Below, piece by piece: positions 45,901 through 57,200 of a stretch of DNA of 64,000 bases. Each line of letters opens with the position of its first letter. Position 1 is the stretch's first letter. The position numbers and the translations under genes are program-made. Source of the DNA: Mugil cephalus (taxonomy: Eukaryota; Chordata; Actinopteri; Mugiliformes; Mugilidae); assembly GCF_022458985.1 (NCBI RefSeq), contig NC_061785.1:2287816-2351815 (forward strand), in the 5' to 3' direction. The notes below the pieces were generated by a model. The model worked only from the letters and a program-made list of their open reading frames with translations. It did not search any database and had not been told where the DNA came from.

Positions 45901-46743
45901 CTGCATCACATGTATATTTCCAGTTCTTTATCTTTCTAAATTGTATAAATATATTTTTTTCTTTCTAAGTTAACTTTTATTTAATGTTCTGTGGAGCTGA
46001 TACACTGTGTAAAATTACTGTGTACACTGTACATTTGGCCAATAAAGAGAGTCTTAATACGAAGATTAGATCTAAATCAGTTATATGTTAACTTAAATTG
46101 CATTTTTATTTATGTATACCTGTGAAATCCCTGGGAATCTTTAATGTGATAGATAACGTTACTTTAAAACGCTGCACACAGTTTGCAATTTGTTCCCACA
46201 GTTTATGCAAACAAATCAAACATATAGAAGTTAAACTAGTCAAAGCTGGACTTCCTCACAGTGGAGTCACTATTCAGGCCAGTTTCACATTAAACTTTTA
46301 ATTTATCAAAAGAAAACATTAAATATTAGCCAGTTAATCCCATCCAACCCACACAGAACTGGTCTGGATTAAGCTGTAGCTCTCCAAACCTAGACCTAGA
46401 CTAGCTGAACTCTTCTAAATCTGTGTTTTAATGAAAGTGTAATATATATTTTTAATGTGTTTTGTTTATCGCACCATGCCCTTGGTCAGCTGATCGCTCT
46501 TCTCCAGGTTTTCCCGGATGAATGACAGCGTCTCTTGCTCCTGTAATAACAACAGCAACAGGGAGGGAAGCAACGTTTACATTTTAATTTAATCAAATAG
46601 CATTTAAAATGCGTATATGAAACTAAACGGGTGTGTTTAAAGACTAGTGAAGCTTCCTTCCTTCCTCTCCAGCCGTGACTGACCTGCTTCAGTTTCTCCT
46701 CTATCTCCCGCTTCCTGGCGGACGCGTCCTCGGTAGGAATCAT
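24829..46743 (-). CDS. exoc7: Exocyst complex component 7 (EXO70)
   Basis: EXO70 is the exocyst subunit that binds PI(4,5)P2 through its C-terminus and helps tether secretory vesicles at the plasma membrane. Exons in transcript order: 46684-46743, 46475-46540, 45545-45729, 45347-45452, 44560-44782, 44063-44230, 41827-41919, 40101-40160, 39749-39894, 38755-38907, 37801-37899, [exon 12 not found], 35309-35347, 35103-35165, 30846-30966, 29659-29754, 29498-29561, 28005-28046, 27778-27911, 24829-24931. Phases agree throughout except across the gap. The start [20 protein letters not shown] matches vertebrate EXO70, as does the end KLFDTSA. Found exons total 2021 bp; adding the expected exon of about 130 bp would give about 716 aa, the normal size. 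Donors are GT except a GC after exon 11. The introns are loaded with tandem repeats. Confidence 0.93.
25010..27180. repeat. 39-bp minisatellite (about 55 copies) in the last exoc7 intron
   Basis: The unit on the plus strand is CTCCTCCATAGACYGTATAT followed by AAATATGGACTAAACACGT (39 bp). Variants alternate C/T in GACCGT/GACTGT; some units are shortened (CTACATAGACC, CTCCATAGACC) or mutated (CACCTC, CATCTC). Because 39 is a multiple of three and the unit lacks stops in several frames, it yields spurious frames of up to 316 codons. Each unit has a TATATAAATA core. Single copies of the core occur elsewhere in the window (about 18262 and 49409), which suggests amplification of part of an interspersed repeat. 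Confidence 0.97.
27265..27345 (-). repeat. Dispersed repeat fragment matching 17880-17940
   Basis: Reverse complement contains AGAGCTCCCCCTGGTGGCTG and GGTCATAAGCTCC, matching the plus strand near 17887. Confidence 0.7.
27778..30966 (-). CDS. exoc7: exoc7 exons 15-19 (C-terminal domains)
   Basis: Exon 15 encodes [20 protein letters not shown] and [15 protein letters not shown]. Exon 16 encodes [20 protein letters not shown]. Exon 17 encodes [20 protein letters not shown]. Exon 18 encodes [14 protein letters not shown]. Exon 19 encodes [20 protein letters not shown]. This is the part of EXO70 that carries the basic membrane-binding surface in characterised homologues. Confidence 0.92.
28047..29497 (-). 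other. exoc7 intron 17
   Basis: About 1.45 kb of AT-rich unique sequence between exons 17 and 18. I see no additional exon, RNA gene or long repeat in it. Confidence 0.6.
31014..35092. repeat. 4.1-kb polypurine/polypyrimidine tract in exoc7 intron 14
   Basis: Almost every plus-strand base is A or G, organised as GGA, GAGA and GGGAGGA units with rare ACAG, TG or AT interruptions. The pre-mRNA (minus strand) is therefore C/U only for about 4 kb. Stop codons cannot form from such composition, so frames of more than 1000 codons appear on both strands; they are artefacts. Higher-order structure exists: about 180 bp from 34081 recur at 34559, offset 478 bp, including GACACAGGAG at 34251 and 34729. 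Confidence 0.97.
35103..35347 (-). CDS. exoc7: exoc7 exons 13-14
   Basis: Exon 13 (35309-35347, 39 bp) encodes [12 protein letters not shown] and begins in phase 1, so the preceding exon must end with a lone G. Exon 14 (35103-35165, 63 bp) encodes [19 protein letters not shown] and ends at ATAT|GTGAGA. Within about ten bases of that donor the transcript enters the 4.1-kb pyrimidine tract. Confidence 0.9.
35461..35584. repeat. (GGA)n array in exoc7 intron 12
   Basis: About 40 GGA triplets with a few AGA interruptions, in the interval where exon 12 is expected. Confidence 0.97.
36734..37004. repeat. (TGTCG)n/(TGTTG)n array
   Basis: Pentanucleotide units switch between TGTCG and TGTTG, with occasional 3-bp register slips (TTG, GTG). 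The pattern fits an ancestral CpG-containing unit that decays to TpG. Confidence 0.95.
37149..37592. repeat. (ATCC)n microsatellite
   Basis: About 440 bp of ATCC/CATC tetranucleotides with interspersed TACCTATC, TTCATC and ATCATC variants. Confidence 0.97.
37768..37793. repeat. Long G homopolymer next to exoc7 exon 11
   Basis: Twenty or more G in a row after GGGGTGGGGT, ending eight bases before the exon 11 boundary. This is prone to length error and to polymerase stalling. Confidence 0.95.
37801..39894 (-). CDS. exoc7: exoc7 exons 9-11 (central helical domain)
   Basis: Exon 9 (39749-39894) encodes [20 protein letters not shown] and [16 protein letters not shown]. Exon 10 (38755-38907) encodes [20 protein letters not shown] and FPILRHLK. 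Exon 11 (37801-37899) encodes [20 protein letters not shown] and LEEFADSIK. Exon 10's donor CTGCAG|GTCTGA is the template of the adjoining 32-bp tandem repeat. Exon 11 is followed by AAG|GCACGA and then a long C run. Confidence 0.9.
37915..37963. repeat. (AAAT)n microsatellite
   Basis: About eleven AAAT/AATG tetranucleotides upstream of exon 11 in the transcript. Confidence 0.9.
38565..38760. repeat. 32-bp tandem repeat copying the exon 10 splice donor
   Basis: Six or so copies; the unit is GCAGAGTATTTAACTAACTC followed by GGTGTCAGACCT. On the transcribed strand every unit contains CTGCAGGTCTGACACC, which is identical to the real exon 10 end and donor (CTGCAG|GTCTGACACC at 38760-38745). The first copy near 38580 is slightly longer (GTGTCAGTGTCAG). 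Confidence 0.95.
39936..39985. repeat. (CA)n-(TA)n-(AAAT)n compound microsatellite
   Basis: A short ACAC run passes into about fifteen AT dinucleotides and then AAATA units, about 40 bp upstream of exon 9 in the transcript. Confidence 0.95.
40101..40160 (-). CDS. exoc7: exoc7 exon 8 (short, G-run flanked)
   Basis: A 60-bp exon encoding [20 protein letters not shown], aligned to the HEHDFRVK region of mammalian EXOC7. It is also phase-neutral and so could be skipped. Long G runs at 40277-40286 and 40328-40344 lie upstream of it in the transcript, as C runs. Confidence 0.8.
40277..40344. repeat. Paired G runs
   Basis: Two G runs (10 and 17-18 bases) with GCAGGGGGGACACC between, giving quadruplex potential on the plus (template) strand. 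Confidence 0.85.
41262..41425. mobile_element. Possible MITE remnant with GTTTACAT-type ends
   Basis: GTTTACATATTGGCTTAATCCG with TGCATGTAAAC further on, TTTTCATGTATACGCCTTAA and CTGATTAACATCC resemble fish hAT-type miniature elements that begin with GTTTACATGCA. Ends are diverged and I cannot define a clean target duplication. Confidence 0.3.
41827..41919 (-). CDS. exoc7: exoc7 exon 7, in-frame cassette
   Basis: A 93-bp exon with phase 1 on both sides encodes [20 protein letters not shown] and [11 protein letters not shown]. Skipping it keeps the frame (KRPG joins HDHD). The equivalent 31-codon exon is alternatively spliced in mammals (epithelial versus mesenchymal EXOC7 isoforms). The GAA arrays just upstream in the transcript (41955-42057) lie in its polypyrimidine region and could affect its choice; that is inference. 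Confidence 0.85.
41955..42058. repeat. (AAG)n arrays
   Basis: Two AAG runs, 41955-41975 and 42012-42057, separated by a GGAGGGCAGCAAGG spacer, just upstream of exon 7 in the transcript (CTT-rich there). Confidence 0.95.
42828..42964. mobile_element. Short hAT-like MITE with 8-bp target duplication
   Basis: The left end reads CAGGGACGCTGCAAG and the right end, reverse-complemented, CAGGGCTGTATCAAG, an imperfect terminal inverted repeat. The flanks are CACATGAG (42820-42827) and CACATGAA (42965-42972), an 8-bp duplication with one mismatch, as hAT transposases leave. The 137-bp body contains GGGCCC-rich segments and no coding sequence. It lies in exoc7 intron 6. Confidence 0.75.
44063..46743 (-). 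CDS. exoc7: exoc7 exons 1-6 (N-terminal coiled coil and CorEx)
   Basis: These exons encode the N-terminal helical part: exon 3 carries [20 protein letters not shown], exon 4 [19 protein letters not shown], exon 5 [11 protein letters not shown] and WLVEYGRNQ, and exon 6 [19 protein letters not shown] and KRKDTPTKK. The order and spacing match mammalian EXOC7. Exon 6 ends in phase 1 (CCA G|). Confidence 0.93.
44252..44275. repeat. (GGA)n run
   Basis: Seven GGA/AGG triplets about 20 bases upstream of exoc7 exon 6 in the transcript. Confidence 0.9.
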
Positions 46744-48022
46744 CCTGGAGTTAATTCCCATCAAAAGACGCTCTCCCGCGGAATAAATAAGATTAATTTA
46801 CTCGTTTAGATCATAAAAAAACGGATTTACACCCTCCAGAAGCTAATGTTGTGGACAGCTAATAGCAGAGATGTTAAGCTAGCTTGAGTAGCCGTTAGAA
46901 GGCAGGTGTTTCCGTTTACGATTTCAAAGTAAAATAAACCGGCAAATTATTACCAACTATTACTAAAATATTTATACTTTTCAGATGTTTTTGCTATTTG
47001 TCTCATCACTCACGCCTTCATGGGTAAGGGTTGAGACTACATTTTAAATGTTTGATTGCCTCTTACTTTTATGGAGAAGCGCTTAGCCATTAGTTTGAAG
47101 GTAACTTCTTCCAGTTTCCGGTAAGGCGTCTCCTGCTCTTCTGCATCCGGCTTCTGATCCAATTACGTCATTTTATTGTGACAAATTACATTTTTCTATT
47201 AAATTATATTTAAAACATAATCTTGCGTACTCCAGGTGATGCTGGTTGTTTTCAAAGTGCGTTAAAATATTAGGAATTTTTTTGAAAATAAATAAATAAA
47301 TAAAATAAACAAATATGTAATGACCCAAACCTGCCACCGGGAGTCGCTGTCGCGTTCATTATTAAAAATCCAACACATCACACCAACGAATTAAATATAT
47401 CATTTAAATAAGTTTTAAATCAGATAATTATTAAGATTTATTATAATATTATTAATGCTTTGTTTCGTGATTTAAAACTATGACACAAAACTTTATTTTG
47501 CTGGAAATTACCACATGTATTTCTTCTACACTAAAATATATGACACTTCAGAAAACTGATCAATTAGCACAGATAAAAAAGATGACGTTTCAAATCATTT
47601 CTTTACTTTACATATTTACAAATCTCCAAGGATACTTTACACAGTCCGTCATATACAAACAAAATTATGTTTGTAGAATACCTTTCAGAAACGTGTTAGA
47701 AACTTATTAGAGGCCCGACTAAATAAAATACGTGAGACTTTCACTCATGCGTTTCCTGCTGAAGTTAAAGTCTGAGGGTTTATTGCTGGGCTTCAGTTAG
47801 TGAAAGCAGCTTTCAGACGTCTGACTTCAGTGGGGAAGATCAAGCCGAGGAGTCACGCATCACGTTAAAAAGAAAAAATAATCAAACACTCGTCAGTTCC
47901 ATTTAATCTTGAAAAAAAGAAAAAAAAAAGGTTTTCTTTCCCTGTGTCCCCTTCCTAAAAGAATATATATATAATATAGCATTAAGAATAATGCAGATGT
48001 GTTAAAATCGCAGAGCTGCACT
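46744..48022. other. Intergenic region exoc7-tvp23b
   Basis: Holds the exoc7 leader/promoter at its left and the tvp23b 3' UTR at its right (TTTATT at about 47492 is a candidate minus-strand AATAAA). The rest is AT-rich without gene signals. Confidence 0.6.
47050..47180 (-). promoter_or_regulatory. Probable exoc7 promoter/5' UTR
   Basis: About 300-430 bp upstream of the exoc7 start. On the minus strand it contains TGACGTAA (47163-47170), an ETS-like CCGGAAAC (47114-47121) and CpG-containing sequence in otherwise AT-rich DNA. Such TATA-less CRE/ETS promoters are common for housekeeping genes; the transcription start itself is not visible. Confidence 0.4.
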
Positions 48023-51326
<3,304 letters not shown>

Positions 51327-51339
51327 GTTGACGTCTGTA

Positions 51340-51400
51340 CAGGAACTTCCTGGTTACACGTCAGCGCATTGGTGACGTCACGTGACCGGAAGCTTCCACG
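51340..51400 (-). promoter_or_regulatory. tvp23b core promoter with CRE and palindromic E-box
   Basis: Within 80 bp of the ATG there is a consensus CRE TGACGTCA (51373-51380) overlapping the palindrome GTCACGTGAC (51377-51386), an inverted CCAAT (ATTGG 51368-51372) and an ETS-like AGGAAGT (minus strand, about 51344-51350). GTCACGTGAC is the class of E-box bound by USF and by MiT/TFE factors. No TATA box is seen. Motifs are read directly; binding is inferred. Confidence 0.6.
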
Positions 51401-53335
51401 TCGTTGTTTTTGCGTTTTTATTTCTGGATTTAAACATGTTTGTTTTTGTGACGTATTTATGACTAATACACATTATTAACTAAGATATTTATATATAATT
51501 ATGTTTTATTAACACATATATTAAACTGTTCTTCCGGTTTATTGTTTTTTTTAACAATAGTTAAAAACAATAGTTTTGTTATATTTAATATATATTTACT
51601 ATAATATAATATATATAATATAATTATATAATATTTTTATTCAAGTTTCAAATGCATATATAAAGCCTCCAAACATCACACACAATCACACGTTTCCAGT
51701 TAAAACATTACAGCACAGTCTCTTTTTTTCAGTTGTTTTCTTTAGTCTTATATTTATTCTACTGAGATGCTATTTGTTGCTTTTATAAAGTGTTGTGTAA
51801 GCTGCTGTGTCCTGTTTGTTTCTGTCTGAGGACTACACATGGAAATTAGCTCGTAGCTAAATCCGGCATATTTACGCTGGGTCATGTATTTGTACCAAGT
51901 ATTAATCTAATTTGCTCTGTCCTCACCAAATAAAGAAATAAATATTTTTAATCTTTCCTTTTGGCTTGTGGGCACAAACAGAAAAGGAAACAGATGCAGC
52001 CCGGTCTCTTATCAGCTCTCTGGCTCTTCCTGGTTGTTTATCATCTTCTTTGCATTTGTTTAATTTGTATGTGTGAGTGTTTTAAACCTCCATGTACTGA
52101 CCCAAATATAAAGCTTCAGTGAGGTTTGGACGGATCTGAGCTGTGACACGATCACTGACTCTCATCGGCTTAGTTTGAACCTGAAAAAGTGACAATATAA
52201 AATGTTTCTTTACTGTTTCACATGTTGGAACTCACATTTTCTGCTTATATCCAGATTTATGTGAAAATAGAGATGATTACAACAAAAATAAACAGACTCT
52301 AAACTGATCTTCCCTCCGTGTTGCGCAACAGCCCAAATGACTCCACCCAGTTTCTATCGTCATGTTTGAGTCACAGGTTTCCAGTTTTCCAAAAATACCT
52401 CACGGTTCTTATGGAATATAAACACCATCTGGATTTTATTCTGAGGCGTGTTTCAACAGAGAAATAAATACTTTTACATCATCTGTACATTCCTCCAACC
52501 TACCAGACACATTTAATTATAAACTAACTCGACTCCACGTCTCTCGGATGACGGCTGACTTTCCTCCTTAAAAAAAATAATAATAATCTGTAGTAGGAGG
52601 AAGTTGGTCCAGAGATCATGCTAATCCTCTTTAGTGTCCTAGCGTCCTGAAACTGTGAACAAAAGTGGACATTTTGTTTCTACAAATAAAGGCAGACATG
52701 TTTTTTTTATTATCATTATTATTATTTTTTGCATACAGAAAACACAGAACATTCCTAGTAACAGTAGTCCCGAAAGCTTCACAGGAGTTTAAATATGACC
52801 CAAACATACACAGATTATTAGTAACAAAAAAAAAATAATAATCTGCTGTAAACAAGTCTAAAAAGTCAAGAGTTTCCACCGGGACTGTCGCGGAAAAATG
52901 ACATTTCAATAATATGGTGAAAAACGATCCAGTGCTACTTGATCACAGTTTGTGTTTTATGTGTGTTTTCTTCTGTTTTATTATTATTATTATCTTGTGT
53001 GTAATTCACCTCCCAAAAGAGAGAGGACGACATAAACCAAGGTAAAAACATTTCCAGTTTTCTTAATTTGATGCATAATATGTTTCTTTATAAATGTTTT
53101 GTCATAATGTTGTGTGTCTGTATGTGGTTCTGTAACTGTCTATTGTACCTGTCTCGGCTGATTATTAGCATTCATGCTAAGTCCAGTACATTTACACTGA
53201 CACTGACCAACGCATCAATGTCCCAATTCAATAAACTAAGAATAAAATAAAAAATAAAGTGAGAGTCTGACGTGGAGACGGCTCCAGGTTCCACATTTGA
53301 GGTTTTTTTTTGTAAATCTTCCAGGTTGACGTCCC
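51401..53335. other. Intergenic region tvp23b-trim16
   Basis: AT-rich sequence that should contain the trim16 3' UTR at its right end. No coding exon, RNA gene or long repeat was recognised. Confidence 0.6.
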
Positions 53336-54285
53336 CTATGAGTCGACGGCGGCTCCGTTGGGAGGTGAGGTGGGCGGGGAGTTGGGAGGGGAGGGGCGAG
53401 GGGAGGGGCTCTTCACAGGTAACGGGTCCCCGGGAGCCACCAGGGTCACGATGTTCTCCTTCTTGGAGAGCCAGAAGGCCGGGTACAGGGGCTCCAGGAA
53501 CTCGGCCCGGTACTCGTGGATGAGCGTCATGGCGTCGTCCACGCCGTAGAAGGCCAGGAGGCCGCCGCTGTAGTCCACGTAGACGCCGAGGCGCGAGAAC
53601 TTGTCCACGCTGAGCGGCGTCTCCACGTCGCTGTGCCAGGCCGAGAAGGAGCGTCCGTTCCACTGGAGGCACCAGGAGAAGTCGTTGCCCGTGATGCAGC
53701 TGTTGCTCTCGCTGCCCTTGCGGTCGATGCTCTTGTAGGTGACGCCCACGTGCGTCCCCTCGCCCCGGATGTCCACCTCGAAGTAGTGGCGTCCCAGGTA
53801 GAAGCTGTCCGAGGCCAGGACCTGGCGCCAGTTCTCGAAGCGCTCCGGGACGTCCGGGTACGGGTGCTGCCACGGGGTGGTGTTGGTCACCTTCCGGTTC
53901 TCCTCCGTCAGACGGAGGAACTTGTGAGCTGTGTCTGCGTCGAAGGACACCTGAGCAGAGTCTGGGGACGGGACAGAGGACAAGGTGAGACAAAAGGCAA
54001 GGTACAAGACAAGACGAGACGGGATTTGATCCCAGAGAGAAACTTTAAAAAGTCTGAGAGTAAATAATAAATAAATAAACTAAAAGTATTTTTTTATTCA
54101 CAGACACTTTGTTCATTCAAGTTTTAAATAATTAATAAGTTGGTCTCAGTCTAAATAATGAAACGATGAAGAAATAAAAGAGGTTTTACATTTGAGGAAG
54201 TCGTCTCGTGTCTCTGGGTTCGGTATGGACATGTTCTGTTTGGCTGCAACGATCTCGTGGACGGTCGTCTTTATTCCCATTTTAT
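53336..54285 (-). CDS. trim16: trim16 exons 5-6 (linker and PRY-SPRY)
   Basis: Exon 5 (54190-54285) encodes [20 protein letters not shown]. Exon 6 (53336-53961) encodes the whole PRY-SPRY, beginning [20 protein letters not shown], plus the proline-rich tail and stop TAG at 53336-53338. Confidence 0.92.
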
Positions 54286-57200
54286 CTGCAAGGTCAGAGA
54301 CAGACATAGAAATTATAAAACATTCTGTTTGTTCTACATCTGTATCTGTATGTTCTACATGTTCTATCTGTTACATATGTTCTATATGTTCTACATGTTC
54401 CATATGTTCTATGTTCTACATGTTCTATCTGTTCTACATGTTCCATATGTTCCACATGTTCTATCTGTTACATATGTTCTATATGTTCTACATGTTCCAT
54501 ATGTTCTATATGTTCCATATTTTCTATCTGTTCTACATGTTCCATATGTTCTATCTGTTCTATATGTTCTACATGTTCTATATTTTATACATGTTCCATT
54601 ATGTTCTTTATGTTCTACATGTTCCATTATGTTCTATATGTTCTACATGTTCTATATTTTCTACATGTTCCATATGTTCTATATTTTCTATATGTTTACA
54701 TGTTCCATTATGCTCTATATGTTCTACATGTTCTATCTGTTCTACATGTTCCATATGTTCCATATGTTCTATCTCTTCTATATTTTCTACATGTTCTATC
54801 TGTTCTATATGATCTACATGTTCTATCTGTTCTATCTGTTCTATATGATCTACATGTTCTACATGTTCTATATTTTCTATATGATCTACATGTTCTATCT
54901 GTTCTACATGTTCTATATGTTTTATCTGTTCTATCTGTTCTATATTTTCTACATGTTCTACATGTTCTATATTTTCTACATGTTCCATATTTTCTACATG
55001 TTCTACCTGTTCTACATGTTCTATATTTTCTACATGTTCTATATATTCTACATGTTTTACACGTTCTATATGTTCTATATGTTCTATCTGTTCTACATGT
55101 TCCATATGTTCTATCTGTTCTATATGTTCTACATGTTCTATATTTTATACATGTTCCATTATGTTCTTTATGTTCTACATGTTCCATTATGTTCTATATG
55201 TTCTACATGTTCTATCTGTTCTACATGTTCTATATTTTCTACATGTTCCATATGTTCTATATTTTCTATATGTTTACATGTTCCATTATGCTCTATATGT
55301 TCTACATGTTCCATTATGTTCTATCTGTTCTATCTGTTCTACATGTTCCATATGTTCTACATGTTCTATCTCTTCTATATTTTCTACATGTTCTATCTGT
55401 TCTATATGATCTACATGTTCTATCTGTTCTATCTGTTCTATATGATCTACATGTTCTACATGTTCTATATTTTCTATATGATCTACATGTTCTATCTGTT
55501 CTACATGTTCTATATGTTTTATCTGTTCTATCTGTTCTATATTTTCTACATGTTCTACATGTTCTATATTTTCTACATGTTCCATATTTTCTACATGTTC
55601 TACCTGTTCTACATGTTCTATATTTTCTACATGTTCTATATATTCTACATGTTTTACACGTTCTATATGTTCTACATGTTCTATATGTTCTACATGTTCT
55701 ATATTTTCTACATGTTCTATCTCTTCTACATGTTCTACGTGTTCTACATGTTCTATATCTGCGTGGAGCTGGCGGCAGGGAGGGGTTTTAATGAGCAGCA
55801 GGTGACTCATGGAGTTCAGGTGCGGGAATGATTCACATATCTGAGGACGCCGTCGCCCACGCACACAAGACTGTCAACATGTGTGTAGTGTGTCTGAACC
55901 AGTTCTTCTTCTTCTTTCTTTCCTTCTTTCTTTCATTCTGTTTGTTCTCACCGCTTTTACACGTCTCTTTGACCTTCTCGATGTAGGACGACATCAGCAT
56001 CGCACACAGCTCCTGAGTGGAGTCCACAATCACTCGGCTGAAGGAGTTCAGACGGTCCATGAGGCCGATGTAGACCCCAGGAAGAGAGATGTCAGCGGCC
56101 TCCTTCTTCCACTCTGCATACTCCTGTTATAAACACACAAAGACAAACACGCAGAGGCGTTCAGGCCCGGAGGGATTTTTGGGCTTTCTGCTTTTTAAGT
56201 TACTTTTCTGCACAATTCATCTAAAAGTTATTAGTCATCGGAGGCAAAACCTTTAACCTCTTATCAAAAGAATCTATTTAGGACATTTAGGAAGTGAACT
56301 GGATGCTGTTCATGAACACATTCTTAGAGGCATGCACATACAAACCCTTTAAGACTTTATTAAAATGGATTTAATCGCGATTAATCGTATATAGTTAATT
56401 CACGATTAATCGCAAATTAATTAACCTCCTATAATTCCAGACTTTTTTTCAGAACAATTTAGGACATAACCAAAGTAAACGGGTTGTGTCTGGTTATTCA
56501 TTATTCATCTTTCCTATGGACATAATATAATATATTTACTCCTATCTCTAGTTTTTGTACATTTGTTCATATGAAAATTTTATTATACTTATTAGAAATT
56601 AGATTTAACTTTTTATTTTATTTTATTTTATTTATTTGTGTTTATTTAATTGTGGTTCTCAAGTCTTTTGAGCTACTGTGACCTAGCCAGTTCCCTTGAG
56701 AATGAATAAAGTCTAATTTATTGTCACACTTGGTGTTCTGTGCATATTTTTGCACATTTCTACACATTGTTTTTTCTATGTTTTTAATTTATAAATAAAT
56801 TTTTTATTTAGTTTTTCTTTCTACCAACTATTCACGTTCAGGATTCTTCAGTAACTGTTAAAAATTAATTCTAGTGTTTATTTATTGAATAGAAATGAGT
56901 CAAAATAAGGATTTATTTATGTTTTGAGATTACTAACAGATTACTGGATGGTACCTGTAGGAAGTCCACGTCGTTCTTGTTCTTGGAGAGTTTCTCCACC
57001 TGCGTCTGAGTCTTCTTCAGCTCCGTGCATCTCTGCTCCAGATGGACCCGGATGCCCTCGGCCTGCCTCAGCGCCTGCTTCTCCTCCGCCTCCAGGATCT
57101 CCGTCACCTCCCTCTTGGCCTTCTCCACCAGCGCCTGCAGCTCCACGAACTGCTCCTCGATCACCGCTCGCACCTCCGTCACTGAATTCTGTCGGAAGAG

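Noticed and set aside
54192-55831. 524-codon FYMFY-rich and 396-codon VLYVLH-rich frames
   Set aside because: Artefacts of the 9-bp minisatellite in the trim16 intron; opposite-strand frames are equally open.
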